Under the pieces are notes generated by a model. It was not told where the DNA came from, ran no database searches, and worked only from the letters and a program-made list of their open reading frames with translations. 64,000 nt of DNA from Photobacterium halotolerans DSM 18316 (GTDB lineage: Bacteria > Pseudomonadota > Gammaproteobacteria > Enterobacterales > Vibrionaceae): assembly GCF_000425165.1 (NCBI RefSeq), contig NZ_AULG01000014.1, positions 62,001-126,000 of the forward strand, written 5' to 3'. Positions within the stretch are counted from its first letter, which is position 1; every line of letters starts with the position of its first letter. This document shows positions 35,662 through 44,322 of the stretch, one piece after another. The position numbers were made by a program, and so were the translations under genes.

Positions 35662-36864
35662 ATGTGGCGACGGAGTGAATTGTCTTACTGCAGCAATCTT
35701 CATCCGGGCGAGCAGCTGGCCGATGTTGAAGAGAATCTGGCGCGGTATTTTTCCCGTGTGATGGCCAGGCGCACTTTGTCAGAGATGGCAAGCGGCCTGT
35801 GGCTCAGCGCCGTCGCTGCCAGTTCGTTACAGTCGCCTGAATCGTTAAAAGTGTTCAGAGAAACCCTTCAGCGTCATGGTGTTGTACTGACCAGCCTGAA
35901 CGGATTTCCCTATGGAAACTTTCATCAGACCAAGGTGAAAGAAGCCGTCTATCTGCCTGACTGGAGTGAACCGGAGCGCCTCAAATATACCTGTCAGCTG
36001 GGTGTGGTTCTGGCAAGCTGCCTGCCTGAATCTGTTGCGCAGGGCACGATTTCAACTTTGCCATTAGGCTACCGGCACCAATGGAGTGAGGAAAAACAGC
36101 AAAGAAGTATCGAACAGTTGTTACGGCTCAATGCCGAGCTGGCTGTGCTGAAAGAGCTGGAGGGCAAGCACATAGTGGTGTGTCTGGAAATGGAGCCTGA
36201 CTGCGTGCTGGAAACCACATCGCAGCTGATCGCGTTTTTCTCGGCGCTGACAGCCGCCAATGGCGAATATCCGGCGCATCTGGGTGTGTGTTTTGATGTG
36301 TGTCATCAGGGCGTGATGTATGAAGATAGCTATGATGCCTTACGCCGGATTACTGAAGCCGGCATCACCATCGGAAAAATTCAGATTTCCAATGCGTTTG
36401 AAGTGGATATGCAAAGTTTGCAGGATCCTGTGTCAGATGTGCACGACCTGCTGGCTGAATTCGCCGAAGCACGTTATCTGCATCAGGTAAAAGCCCGTTG
36501 TCCGGACGGAAAACTTATCGCAGTGCCGGATTTGTCTGAGGCTTTGGCGTCAATGTATATGGCGCGAACCGGACTTAACGATACAACAAGCTGGCGGGTG
36601 CATTTTCATATACCGCTCAGCTTTTCATCATGCATACACCCGGCTATCAAGCCCTTGCACGGTACACTCAATGGTGTTTTTCAGTTCCTTGCTGACTATC
36701 AGGACCTCGTGAAGCCCTGTCTGGAAGTCGAAACCTACACCTGGGATGTGTTGCCTGCTGCGTTGCAGCCTCAGGATGATAATGCCCTGATTGATGGTGT
36801 TGCCGGTGAGTTGCACTGGCTGGAGCAGCAACTGGCCGACAGAGGGTTGCTACATCATGACTAA
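35662..36864 (+). CDS. eboE: EboE: xylose-isomerase-like TIM-barrel protein
   Basis: 400 residues. LNGFPYGNFHQTKVKEAVYLPDWSE near the N-terminus (in two stretches), VVCLEMEPDC, LGVCFDVCHQGVMYED and IGKIQISNAF follow the AP-endonuclease/xylose-isomerase-like barrel order, with E, D, H and Q candidate metal ligands. Annotated in other ebo clusters as metabolite-traffic protein EboE. AAGGAG lies about 10 bp before the ATG. The final 8 bp overlap eboF. Confidence 0.86.
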   Translation: MWRRSELSYCSNLHPGEQLADVEENLARYFSRVMARRTLSEMASGLWLSAVAASSLQSPESLKVFRETLQRHGVVLTSLNGFPYGNFHQTKVKEAVYLPDWSEPERLKYTCQLGVVLASCLPESVAQGTISTLPLGYRHQWSEEKQQRSIEQLLRLNAELAVLKELEGKHIVVCLEMEPDCVLETTSQLIAFFSALTAANGEYPAHLGVCFDVCHQGVMYEDSYDALRRITEAGITIGKIQISNAFEVDMQSLQDPVSDVHDLLAEFAEARYLHQVKARCPDGKLIAVPDLSEALASMYMARTGLNDTTSWRVHFHIPLSFSSCIHPAIKPLHGTLNGVFQFLADYQDLVKPCLEVETYTWDVLPAALQPQDDNALIDGVAGELHWLEQQLADRGLLHHD

Positions 36865-38242
36865 GCCCTTAATCGTGATCAATATTGTCGGGCTCACACC
36901 TGCTTTGCTCGGTGAGCACACGCCTCAGCTGAATGCGCTGGTCAATGACGGCATCATGTTACCCATGCAAGGGGTGTTTCCTGCGGTGACGGCAACGGCG
37001 CAGGCTACCATGCTGACAGGCTTGTCGCCTGGTGAGCACGGCATAGTGGGTAATGGCTGGTATTTTCGCGAACTGGCAGAAGTAAAATTCTGGCTGCAAC
37101 CCAATCAACTGGTTCAGGGCGAGAAAATCTGGCACAAGATCAAACGGAACAATCCCGGGCTGAAATGCTCACAACTGTTTTGGTGGTACAACATGTATGC
37201 GGATGTCGACCATGCGATCACGCCACGTCCGCATTACCCTGCCGATGGCCGGAAAATCCTGGGCCTGTATTCAGAACCGGCGCAGCTTCATCAGGAGATC
37301 GAAGCCAGGGTCGGTACGTTTCCTTTTTTCAATTTCTGGGGGCCGACGGCCGATATCCGATCCAGCCGCTGGATAGTGGATTGCGCCATGCTCGAATTCA
37401 CACTGAACCGCCCGCATCTCCAATTGGTGTATTTGCCGCATCTCGACTACAACCTGCAGCGTTTAGGGCCGGAGTCACCGGAGATTGCCAAAGATCTGGC
37501 GATGATCGATCACGAAGCCGGACGTTTGCTCGACTTTGCCCGGGAGCAGGGCGCCGATGTGATGGTGGTCTCTGAATACGGTATTACCCAGGTCACTCAG
37601 TCGGTGTCTGTCAACCGCCTGTTACGCGAAGCCGGTTTGCTGCGTGTCAGGGAATCTCTGGGCTGGGAACTGCTCGATTGTGGCAGCAGTCGTGCTTTTG
37701 CCGTTGCGGATCATCAGGTTGCGCATGTGTATATCAACGATCCGGCTGACCTTTCTGCGGTGAAATCTCTGCTGCAGGCACAACCCGGCATAGAGCGGGT
37801 GCTTGACGGCCAGGATCAGCAAGCGTTTGGCATTGCGCATTCCCGGTCGGGGGAGCTGGTGCTGATCGCCGAACCGGGCTGCTGGTTTAATTATTACTAC
37901 TGGCTGGATGACAGCAAAGCCCCTGACTTTGCCCGAACCGTGGATATTCACCGTAAACCCGGCTACGACCCGGCAGAACTGTTTGTCGACCCTACGATTC
38001 GTTTCGTCAAACTGAAAATCGCCGCCCGATTGCTACAGAAAAAACTCGGGCAGCGCATGCTTATGGATGTCATTCCTCTGGATCCTTCTCTGGTGAAAGG
38101 CAGTCACGGGCGTCTGGCCGAGCGGCCGGAAGATGGACCGATATTCATTACCAATAACAAGCAGATGTTAGACCGGTTGAATAAGCCGGATTGTCTACCC
38201 ATGCAGCAAGTCTGCGGTCTGTTGCAACAGCACTTTCAATAG
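36857..38242 (+). CDS. eboF: EboF: phosphodiesterase/alkaline phosphatase-superfamily protein
   Basis: A 461-residue protein of the type I phosphodiesterase/nucleotide pyrophosphatase fold. The nucleophile region is present (FPAVTATAQATMLTGLSPGE; the first Thr is the usual nucleophile). Two metal positions differ from the canonical pattern: the opening reads NIVGL where D-G-L/M-R is expected, and VSEYGIT stands where SDHG is normal. It may therefore bind metal differently. No signal peptide was seen. The start overlaps eboE by 8 bp; the next gene follows after 9 bp. Confidence 0.85.
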   Translation: MTKPLIVINIVGLTPALLGEHTPQLNALVNDGIMLPMQGVFPAVTATAQATMLTGLSPGEHGIVGNGWYFRELAEVKFWLQPNQLVQGEKIWHKIKRNNPGLKCSQLFWWYNMYADVDHAITPRPHYPADGRKILGLYSEPAQLHQEIEARVGTFPFFNFWGPTADIRSSRWIVDCAMLEFTLNRPHLQLVYLPHLDYNLQRLGPESPEIAKDLAMIDHEAGRLLDFAREQGADVMVVSEYGITQVTQSVSVNRLLREAGLLRVRESLGWELLDCGSSRAFAVADHQVAHVYINDPADLSAVKSLLQAQPGIERVLDGQDQQAFGIAHSRSGELVLIAEPGCWFNYYYWLDDSKAPDFARTVDIHRKPGYDPAELFVDPTIRFVKLKIAARLLQKKLGQRMLMDVIPLDPSLVKGSHGRLAERPEDGPIFITNNKQMLDRLNKPDCLPMQQVCGLLQQHFQ

Positions 38243-38251
38243 CGAGGCAAT

Positions 38252-40180
38252 ATGAGCTACTTAAATAACTTGCGGATGGTGTTTTCCGGCCGGTTTCAGT
38301 CGGACGTATCGACCGTCAATAACGATGTGCGTCATTTCGATGTCGACAAGTTCATACCTGAGTATCAGGAATACGGCAAGGGCGCGGTCAATGGCTGGTG
38401 GAATCCCTGTGGTTCCGGTGCGTTTCGTTTGATCGACTGCAGAGTGACGCAGGTCGGCTATCAGGACGGCACAACCACCAGTGATCCGGCGAAAGATCCT
38501 GTTATCGGCATGCTGCTGGGCGGTTCTAATGATCTGGTCAGTGCCAAAATGGTGGACTTGGATCCGCAGATGCAGATGGTCTCTGAAATCTGGGGGCTGA
38601 CCATGCGGCTGACGGACGGCAAGACGCCTGATTTTGTGGCAGGGCGTTTTTTACCTGCGCCATTCCGTGACATTTTGTTCGGCAGGCAGCAGGGAGGCGG
38701 TGCCGGCGATCAGGCCGCCACGGCGATTTATCAATCGGTACTGGAGGATCTGAGCTGGGTTGATAGCAGCCATTCCCCCTTTCTTCAGCAACTGAAGGCA
38801 ATGGCAGAGCAGGTTGGAAAATTGTCTGTCCGCATGATGCTGTACAGCTACAACATGGATCACAAGAATCCGGACTTTACGATTGGTCGCGTCAGCGGGG
38901 TGATTGGCCCGGCATTAGATTATGAGCCGGATACTTTTGTGCTCGGACGTCGTTTTGCGCCAGCCAACGGCGAGAGCACTGCACAGAAAATTAACTTCTT
39001 TAATGCCCAGGTAGATGCCACCAACCGCAACCTGTGCGTTGACTTCAGTAATGCGTTGCCGCTGTCAGGTAATGACGGTGCCTTTGTTAATCTAGGAAAT
39101 ATGCAACTGGTGGTGTTGGAGCCGCCCTTTGAGAACATCAAAGAAGGGGACACACAGCTGATTTCTGGCAATCAGTTTACCCCGATTGGTGGTGTTATAC
39201 CTTATCTGACAAAGGACTGGCTCAATGCTGAAGGTGCTCTGTTTAATGTGACTGATATTGACCCAGCCCTGCTTCAGAAAATACAGTGCCAGCCGCTGGC
39301 CTTGCTGAGCACGGATAACAACGGTGTGCTGATCCGGGAAACGGCGCAAGGGCTACTGGTGCGGGCCGATCAGGTTGTCCATCGCTTAAATCCGGCTGTG
39401 CCTGTGTCGGTCGATCTCTATGCGTCCCGTTATGGTATTCCTGCTGCCGGAGAAAAGATTGCCGTGACGCTGCAGCCACCGGCAAAAGGCATGGGCGGCG
39501 GTGGCCCGCAACCGGCAGATGTGCCTATTCCTGTCATTAACATCCCGGCGTCAGCCATTTCTCTCGGCCAGACAGTGGCCACCGACTCACACGGCAGGGC
39601 GCATTACGGTTACAGTGTTTCTGCGCCGGGTAATCCCAGAGAGTATATTGACGGCCAGGTGTATTTACTCAGTTACACACCGGTCAGTGATCCGGGTTAT
39701 ATCCAGCAGATGTTTGATTTTATTGCCAATCTGGTCTTTGACAAATTTACCGTGCCCGATAAACCCACCTGGGATGACATCAAGCCTATTATGAGCCAGT
39801 ACAACAACCTGTACCCGATCATGGGCCGCATGCTGGTTAATCTCAGCAGTTACGACTCCATGGTGAGATTTCGCAATCTGCTGGAGCTGGCTTTCTCACG
39901 CGAGCAGAGCGATCCGAATTACATGCCTGTCACCCGTGATCTTTCCGAGCCTAAGCGACAAATGGTGCTCAAGTGGCTGTGCGAGCAGGATGCCAACGGT
40001 AATTACCTGCTGCGACGAGGACAGAACGACGCGCCTTTACCCATAGAACCTTGTGCCTCTTGTGAAATCAGCTCGCCACTGGCAAAAGCCAGCCTGGAAG
40101 CGGAATCATCACAAGATATCAAAGGTTCAAAAGAACTGGCTGCAGAGCAGTATCGTCGCAACCTCACTCAACAAGATTAA
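38252..40180 (+). CDS. VioB N-terminal-half-like protein
   Basis: A 642-residue cytosolic protein without known motifs at first sight. Residues 557-576 (YMPVTRDLSEPKRQMVLKWL) and the preceding helix (IMSQYNNLYPIMGRML) closely resemble the segment of VioB (iminophenylpyruvate dimer synthase, also RebD/StaD) just before its ferritin-like domain. In VioB the ferritin-like domain follows in the same chain; here the next gene supplies it, so this looks like a split VioB homologue. The C-terminus is hydrophilic and carries CASCE. The comparison is from memory of VioB and needs an alignment. Confidence 0.7.
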   Translation: MSYLNNLRMVFSGRFQSDVSTVNNDVRHFDVDKFIPEYQEYGKGAVNGWWNPCGSGAFRLIDCRVTQVGYQDGTTTSDPAKDPVIGMLLGGSNDLVSAKMVDLDPQMQMVSEIWGLTMRLTDGKTPDFVAGRFLPAPFRDILFGRQQGGGAGDQAATAIYQSVLEDLSWVDSSHSPFLQQLKAMAEQVGKLSVRMMLYSYNMDHKNPDFTIGRVSGVIGPALDYEPDTFVLGRRFAPANGESTAQKINFFNAQVDATNRNLCVDFSNALPLSGNDGAFVNLGNMQLVVLEPPFENIKEGDTQLISGNQFTPIGGVIPYLTKDWLNAEGALFNVTDIDPALLQKIQCQPLALLSTDNNGVLIRETAQGLLVRADQVVHRLNPAVPVSVDLYASRYGIPAAGEKIAVTLQPPAKGMGGGGPQPADVPIPVINIPASAISLGQTVATDSHGRAHYGYSVSAPGNPREYIDGQVYLLSYTPVSDPGYIQQMFDFIANLVFDKFTVPDKPTWDDIKPIMSQYNNLYPIMGRMLVNLSSYDSMVRFRNLLELAFSREQSDPNYMPVTRDLSEPKRQMVLKWLCEQDANGNYLLRRGQNDAPLPIEPCASCEISSPLAKASLEAESSQDIKGSKELAAEQYRRNLTQQD

Positions 40181-40194
40181 GGGCGGGTACGAAC

Positions 40195-41241
40195 ATGTTG
40201 AAACTCAAAAGACAAATCATTGATAAAATTCATGATATTTCCGAAGTGAGCGAATTGCATAAGTATCTGCAAAGTGCAATCGAGCTTGAACATGCAACTG
40301 TGCCTGTGTATCTGACCGGGATGTTTTCGCTGAAACAGGCGCAGAATGTTGAAGCCGGCAACATAGTCCGCAGTGTTGTGATTGAAGAGATGTTACACAT
40401 GAGCATCGCCTGTAATGTACTCAATGCAATTGGTGGTGCGCCGCAAATCAACAAGCCCGATTTTGTCCCGACCTTTCCTGGCCCGTTGCCAATGGGGGTA
40501 GGTGAAGACAGAGGGCTGATTGCCACCCTGGCACCTTTGACGAAAGAACAGGTGAAAACCGTGTTCATGGCGATTGAAGAGCCGGAAAACCCCATAGATA
40601 TACCCGTTACCAGTATGCTTAAGGCGGACGCCAATTACGCGACGATTGGTGAGTTTTATCAGGCGATCATCGACAAAATAGTGCAATTGGGAGACAGCAT
40701 TTTTACGGGCGACCCCAGCCGCCAGCTGGCCAATACCAAGTGGTTCCCAGCGAATGAATTATGGGCTGTGACGGATGTGGAAACCGCTTGCAGCGCACTT
40801 AAACTGATTGTTGAGCAGGGTGAGGGCAGCAGTAAATCCCCGACGGATGAAGAAGGCGAACTGGCACATTATTACCGCTTTGCCGAAATTTATTATGGTA
40901 AGCGCCTGGTTAAAGATGCCGGTTCACCGGTCGGCTGGTCATTTAGCGGCGAACCCGTGCCGCTGAATCCGGAGGATGTGTATAACCTGCGGCATAATGC
41001 CAAGGCGCAGGATTACCCTGAGGGCAGTACGGCCCGGCGCTACGCGGATCAAACCAATTACACCTACTCTTCTTTGCTTAACTCATTGCATCACACCTTC
41101 AACGGCGAGCCGCAGCAGCTGGATCATGCCATGGGGCTGATGTATGAACTGCGATTAAGCGTACAGAAAATGGTCACGATTGACTTAGGTAATGGTGAGT
41201 TTGCCGCACCGCCATTTCAGTATGTCGCAACCAATGTATGA
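40195..41241 (+). CDS. Ferritin-like iminophenylpyruvate dimer synthase-type protein
   Basis: A 348-residue ferritin-like protein of the VioB C-terminal type. Diiron ligand candidates are E32 in SAIELEHATVPVYL, E65 and H68 in VIEEMLHMS, and a later E/H/E set in EGELAHYYRFAEIYYG. VioB/RebD enzymes couple two amino-acid-derived imines oxidatively; here the partner half is the gene 14 bp upstream. Substrate and activity are unknown. It is co-transcribed with the ebo genes on spacing evidence. Confidence 0.85.
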   Translation: MLKLKRQIIDKIHDISEVSELHKYLQSAIELEHATVPVYLTGMFSLKQAQNVEAGNIVRSVVIEEMLHMSIACNVLNAIGGAPQINKPDFVPTFPGPLPMGVGEDRGLIATLAPLTKEQVKTVFMAIEEPENPIDIPVTSMLKADANYATIGEFYQAIIDKIVQLGDSIFTGDPSRQLANTKWFPANELWAVTDVETACSALKLIVEQGEGSSKSPTDEEGELAHYYRFAEIYYGKRLVKDAGSPVGWSFSGEPVPLNPEDVYNLRHNAKAQDYPEGSTARRYADQTNYTYSSLLNSLHHTFNGEPQQLDHAMGLMYELRLSVQKMVTIDLGNGEFAAPPFQYVATNV

Positions 41242-41250
41242 GGCTGGTGT

Positions 41251-42042
41251 ATGACGAATCCGTTTGTTTTCCACGAGATTGTCACGCCAGCACCCTTTGA
41301 CCTCAGCCATTTTTATGGCGAGGTCTTTGGCTGGCAGTTTCAGCGAATTGATGATCAGGGAACGCTGTACGCAATCCGTTCTCCAACACCGGGCTGTGCG
41401 CCGGTTGGTCTGCTGACAAAAACCTCGGACGAGCCGGGGTTTTCCCAGAACACACTGTTTTATATTCAGGTTGAGGATATCGATGCATTCTTGCCAAAAG
41501 CGGTATCGTTTGGCGCTCAGATCGTGATGCCCGCAACGGCTTCTTCTCTCGGTGAATGGCAGTACCGCCTGGCTGTGCTGTGTGATCCGCAGGGAAACCA
41601 CTTCGGTGTAATGGAGCCTGTGACTCGAGCCGGGCAAGTGGTTCCGCTACCCGGAACGCCCTTTGATTTCAATGAAATAGTGACAGCGCATCCTACGGAG
41701 CTGGTCGCGCGCTTTTATCAGCCCTTGTTTGACTGGACGATTGAGCAGACGGGCTCTTCGGAAGCGCCATTTTATACTATCAGTACCGGCCGGAACGCGA
41801 CACTGAGCGGCGGCATTGCGAAAGTCAGTGAGCAGCCCGGATTTAATTCCTACGCCGGTTTTTATATCCGGGTGGACGATATAGCCCTCAGTTTAGAGAA
41901 AATTGGCCTGATGGGCGGTGAAGTGATCATGCCGGAAGTTACTGTGCCATTAGGGGATGAAAGGGTATCGATTGCCATGTTTACCGACCCGCAGCGAAAC
42001 CAACTGGGATTAATTCGTCGGATTCAGGGAGCGAAGCCATGA
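41251..42042 (+). CDS. Two-domain VOC (glyoxalase-fold) protein
   Basis: 263 residues with two VOC modules (about 4-125 and 133-260), each ending in a signature strand pair (VLCDPQGNHFGVMEP and MFTDPQRNQLGLIRR). The first starts FVFHEIVTPAPFDLSHFYGEV and the second FDFNEIVTAHPTELVARFY, so this is an internal duplication of the kind found in hydroxylase or bleomycin-resistance-like proteins. It could bind or modify the operon's product. The stop overlaps the next start (ATGA). Confidence 0.83.
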   Translation: MTNPFVFHEIVTPAPFDLSHFYGEVFGWQFQRIDDQGTLYAIRSPTPGCAPVGLLTKTSDEPGFSQNTLFYIQVEDIDAFLPKAVSFGAQIVMPATASSLGEWQYRLAVLCDPQGNHFGVMEPVTRAGQVVPLPGTPFDFNEIVTAHPTELVARFYQPLFDWTIEQTGSSEAPFYTISTGRNATLSGGIAKVSEQPGFNSYAGFYIRVDDIALSLEKIGLMGGEVIMPEVTVPLGDERVSIAMFTDPQRNQLGLIRRIQGAKP

Positions 42043-43079
42043 GTTCATTGTGTATCGAAAGAAGAGGTTTGCTGCCAGGTGGCCGGATTGTTCGCGCTTT
42101 TACTGTTGGCGTTTTGAGCCCTGGGGCTTTGGCTGCCATCGTCATGAGTAGCGCCGTTTATGCTGCCGACAATGATGATGCTCCGGATGTGTACTTCACT
42201 ATGGGGGTGCATAATGATTTTGGTTGTCAGCCAGCGTCAAAATGCCTGCCACAGCGTCAGGCGGGCGATCCGAGTGATCCTCAGTACCCGGAATACTGGA
42301 TCAGCGACTGGACCATGTTTCGGGTGTTTCAGAACTATGCAAACAACCCGCCGCCATATACCAATCCCCCTGCCACACTGAGCCCGCAGGATTATACGGT
42401 TTCATACGGTACGACCTATTACGACAGCACATACCGGCCAGCAGACGGCGATGGCGAAGGGGCGATGATGGAGCATTACCACAAATATTGCCTGCCGATT
42501 TTCCCGATAGAAAATAACGAGTATTCCTGCTCGTTTGTGTCTCTCGGAAACAAGGCGTATTTCCTGACCTATCCGGAAGACAGACCAGCCGATATGCCGG
42601 AATGTTGTCTGTTCTCGCCGCAAAATCATCCGCCGCGCCGGGATTTTATCAAGCACTTACCTTATAGCGCGAACCGAAGCGCACTATTGAATGGCTCAGT
42701 CCAGGCTTATGCGCTTACCCTGCAAGGGCCAGAACCTATCTTGTTTGGTTATGCGTTCAACAAAGCTCTGTCGCCTGACGCCGCGACCGGCGAATGGTAC
42801 AGACATCCGCAGTCTTTTTACTTTTCGGGGGATTCGCAAACCGCAAAAGCACCCATTGTCAGCCAGAACTACACCAGTTTTCGTAAACAGCGGCCTCAGG
42901 CAGCAGATACCTGGGATAAAGTCGGCCAGATGTGTACGGCACAGCCTTTACCTAAGTGCCAGTTGTTTACATATCAGGAGCAACAGGACAACAAAGCATT
43001 ACAGGCCGTGCCGGCAAAACGCGGCGCTGGTGTCTGGAGTGACTTGAAAGCGCCGCGCCTCAGACCCTCGGGTGATTGA
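42039..43079 (+). CDS. Exported protein of unknown family, last gene of the ebo-linked operon
   Basis: 346 residues. The first 43 residues look like an export signal (ERRGLLPGGRIVRAFTVGVL then a hydrophobic stretch ending ...SSAVYAA). A weak twin-arginine pattern is present but not convincing. The mature part is rich in Tyr, Pro and aromatic residues, with about eight cysteines, and contains a repeated H-Y-H-K-Y-C-like segment. No known family was recognised. Translational coupling to the VOC gene (ATGA) ties it to the operon, suggesting a periplasmic or extracellular step. Confidence 0.72.
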   Translation: MSSLCIERRGLLPGGRIVRAFTVGVLSPGALAAIVMSSAVYAADNDDAPDVYFTMGVHNDFGCQPASKCLPQRQAGDPSDPQYPEYWISDWTMFRVFQNYANNPPPYTNPPATLSPQDYTVSYGTTYYDSTYRPADGDGEGAMMEHYHKYCLPIFPIENNEYSCSFVSLGNKAYFLTYPEDRPADMPECCLFSPQNHPPRRDFIKHLPYSANRSALLNGSVQAYALTLQGPEPILFGYAFNKALSPDAATGEWYRHPQSFYFSGDSQTAKAPIVSQNYTSFRKQRPQAADTWDKVGQMCTAQPLPKCQLFTYQEQQDNKALQAVPAKRGAGVWSDLKAPRLRPSGD

Positions 43080-43112
43080 AGAGCCAGGGAATGTAACGGA
43101 AAGGAATATAAC

Positions 43113-43184
43113 GGAACAGGCACTTTTGCAGTGGCTGGGGCAGTAAGATTATCGGGACAGACAGGTTATATCGTCTGTCCCGAT
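43113..43184. repeat. GGGACAGRCACTTTTG-type repeat pair with 12-bp hairpin
   Basis: One copy (GGAACAGGCACTTTTG, 43113-43128) is followed 41 bp later by GGGACAGACAGG. The second forms a perfect inverted repeat, ATCGGGACAGAC (43151-43162) and GTCTGTCCCGAT (43173-43184), with a 10-nt loop. It lies between the converging ends of the ebo-linked operon and the next gene and could serve as a bidirectional terminator. Confidence 0.7.
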
Positions 43185-43189
43185 TCAGG

Positions 43190-43978
43190 TTACAGGTCTT
43201 TCTGATTCGCCGATGCCCAGCTTTGCTGAAATCCTGCCACCCAGAATCTGACCTCATGCTGAGTTTGCGGCAGTTGTATGGTGGCCCATTCGTTCATCGA
43301 AAAAATGTCAAAGACAGACTGTAGCCCTTCGCGTGAATTGGGCGTGGCAGTTAATGCATTGGATTTTGCATCACACCAAACGGTCATTTTCACATCTACG
43401 TCATTAACCGGAATCGTCGCTGTCGTTGTTGCTTCCATCTGACTGCAATCGCCTTCCCAGTCGAAATAGACCGCCAGGTTGCCTGATTTTGATCGGGTCA
43501 GGGACGAGAGAAAATTTCTCGCCGTTAATTTTTCAGATACCTGCTGAAATGTTTCATTCAGCTTTGCTTTTACCCTGAAGGCATCATCGGATGTAAGTGT
43601 CACGCCCTGAACTAATTCTTCCCGGGTACTCAGAATGCCTAAGCCATAGGTTAAGAAAAACAGGATATCACCATCTATTTCGTCATTGCTGAACTGCAAC
43701 AAATAATCATTGGATGCTGTCTGAGAGAGATTTTCTGCAATCACGGCAAGGCTTTTTTTTCGCTGAGAGACATTCGAAAAACTTTGGATAGATAGCGGAT
43801 AAAAAGAGGTAATGGCCTGATTTTCAGTGATACTTTCGGCACGAAAATTAAAGTAACTGACCATCTTGCCGTCCACTTCATCTATTTTCGTGTAACCAGC
43901 ATGTGCGTTACCAGCCTCAGCATGTACGTTAAATACGATAAAAAACGAAAGTACGAGAAATAAAAATTTAACCATCAT
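43190..43978 (-). CDS. Exported protein of unknown function
   Basis: 262 residues with a classical signal peptide (MMVKFLFLVLSFFIVFNVHA, cleavage after VHA). The mature part is mostly beta/alpha soluble sequence with two cysteines (DCSQM and VWCDA) that may form a disulfide. No catalytic motif or family was recognised. It is convergent with the ebo-linked operon; nothing ties it functionally to that operon. Confidence 0.72.
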   Translation of the reverse strand: MMVKFLFLVLSFFIVFNVHAEAGNAHAGYTKIDEVDGKMVSYFNFRAESITENQAITSFYPLSIQSFSNVSQRKKSLAVIAENLSQTASNDYLLQFSNDEIDGDILFFLTYGLGILSTREELVQGVTLTSDDAFRVKAKLNETFQQVSEKLTARNFLSSLTRSKSGNLAVYFDWEGDCSQMEATTTATIPVNDVDVKMTVWCDAKSNALTATPNSREGLQSVFDIFSMNEWATIQLPQTQHEVRFWVAGFQQSWASANQKDL

Positions 43979-44115
43979 GACTCTCCAAAGATTCGACGGT
44001 TCAGGCTATCACAGGTGATTTGACTGGCAGTGCTTTGATCAGAATTTAGTGAAGCAGGCCGAATAATTCAACGCCGTTCTGGCATCCAGGTGAGAAATAA
44101 ACGGTGGAAATAAAC

Positions 44116-44170
44116 GGGACAGGCACTTTTGTGTAATGGCCAAGCGATGTTAGCGGGACAGACACTTTTG
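44116..44170 (+). repeat. Two tandem GGGACAGRCACTTTTG copies
   Basis: GGGACAGGCACTTTTG (44116-44131) and GGGACAGACACTTTTG (44155-44170), 39 bp apart. Both are followed by TGT-ATG-CC-like sequence (GTGTAATGGCC and GTGTCATGACC), so the repeat unit is longer than the motif. Confidence 0.85.
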
Positions 44171-44254
44171 TGTCATGACCCGAGCAGAGCAGAGCCGTCA
44201 AAATGCTGACACTCTTGGGTCGGTATCTGTGGTGAAGGAGTGAATTCTGATGTT

Positions 44255-44286
44255 AAAAGAGCAATCCTGAACAGGATTGCTCTTTT
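44255..44286 (-). terminator. Intrinsic terminator of the lipoprotein gene
   Basis: AAAAGAGCAATCCTG (44255-44269) and CAGGATTGCTCTTTT (44272-44286) form a 15-bp perfect stem around AA. The flanking A and T runs make it active in either direction; on the minus strand it lies 36 bp after the lipoprotein stop. Confidence 0.85.
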
Positions 44287-44322
44287 CTTAGCGGGGGAAT
44301 GATTTCAATAAGGGAATACCAA

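Larger units (their letters stand above)
43979..44322. other. Spacer with two repeat copies and a terminator
   Basis: 344 bp without a gene. It holds two tandem copies of the dispersed motif (44116 and 44155) and the bidirectional-looking hairpin at 44255-44286, both listed separately. The part next to the exported-protein gene (43979-44110) should carry its promoter, which was not resolved. Confidence 0.5.

Noticed and set aside
38252-43079. A violacein or rebeccamycin-type biosynthetic cluster
   Set aside because: No amino-acid oxidase (VioA/RebO), no flavin monooxygenase (VioC, VioD) and no VioE are present. Only VioB-like parts can be supported, so the product is left open.
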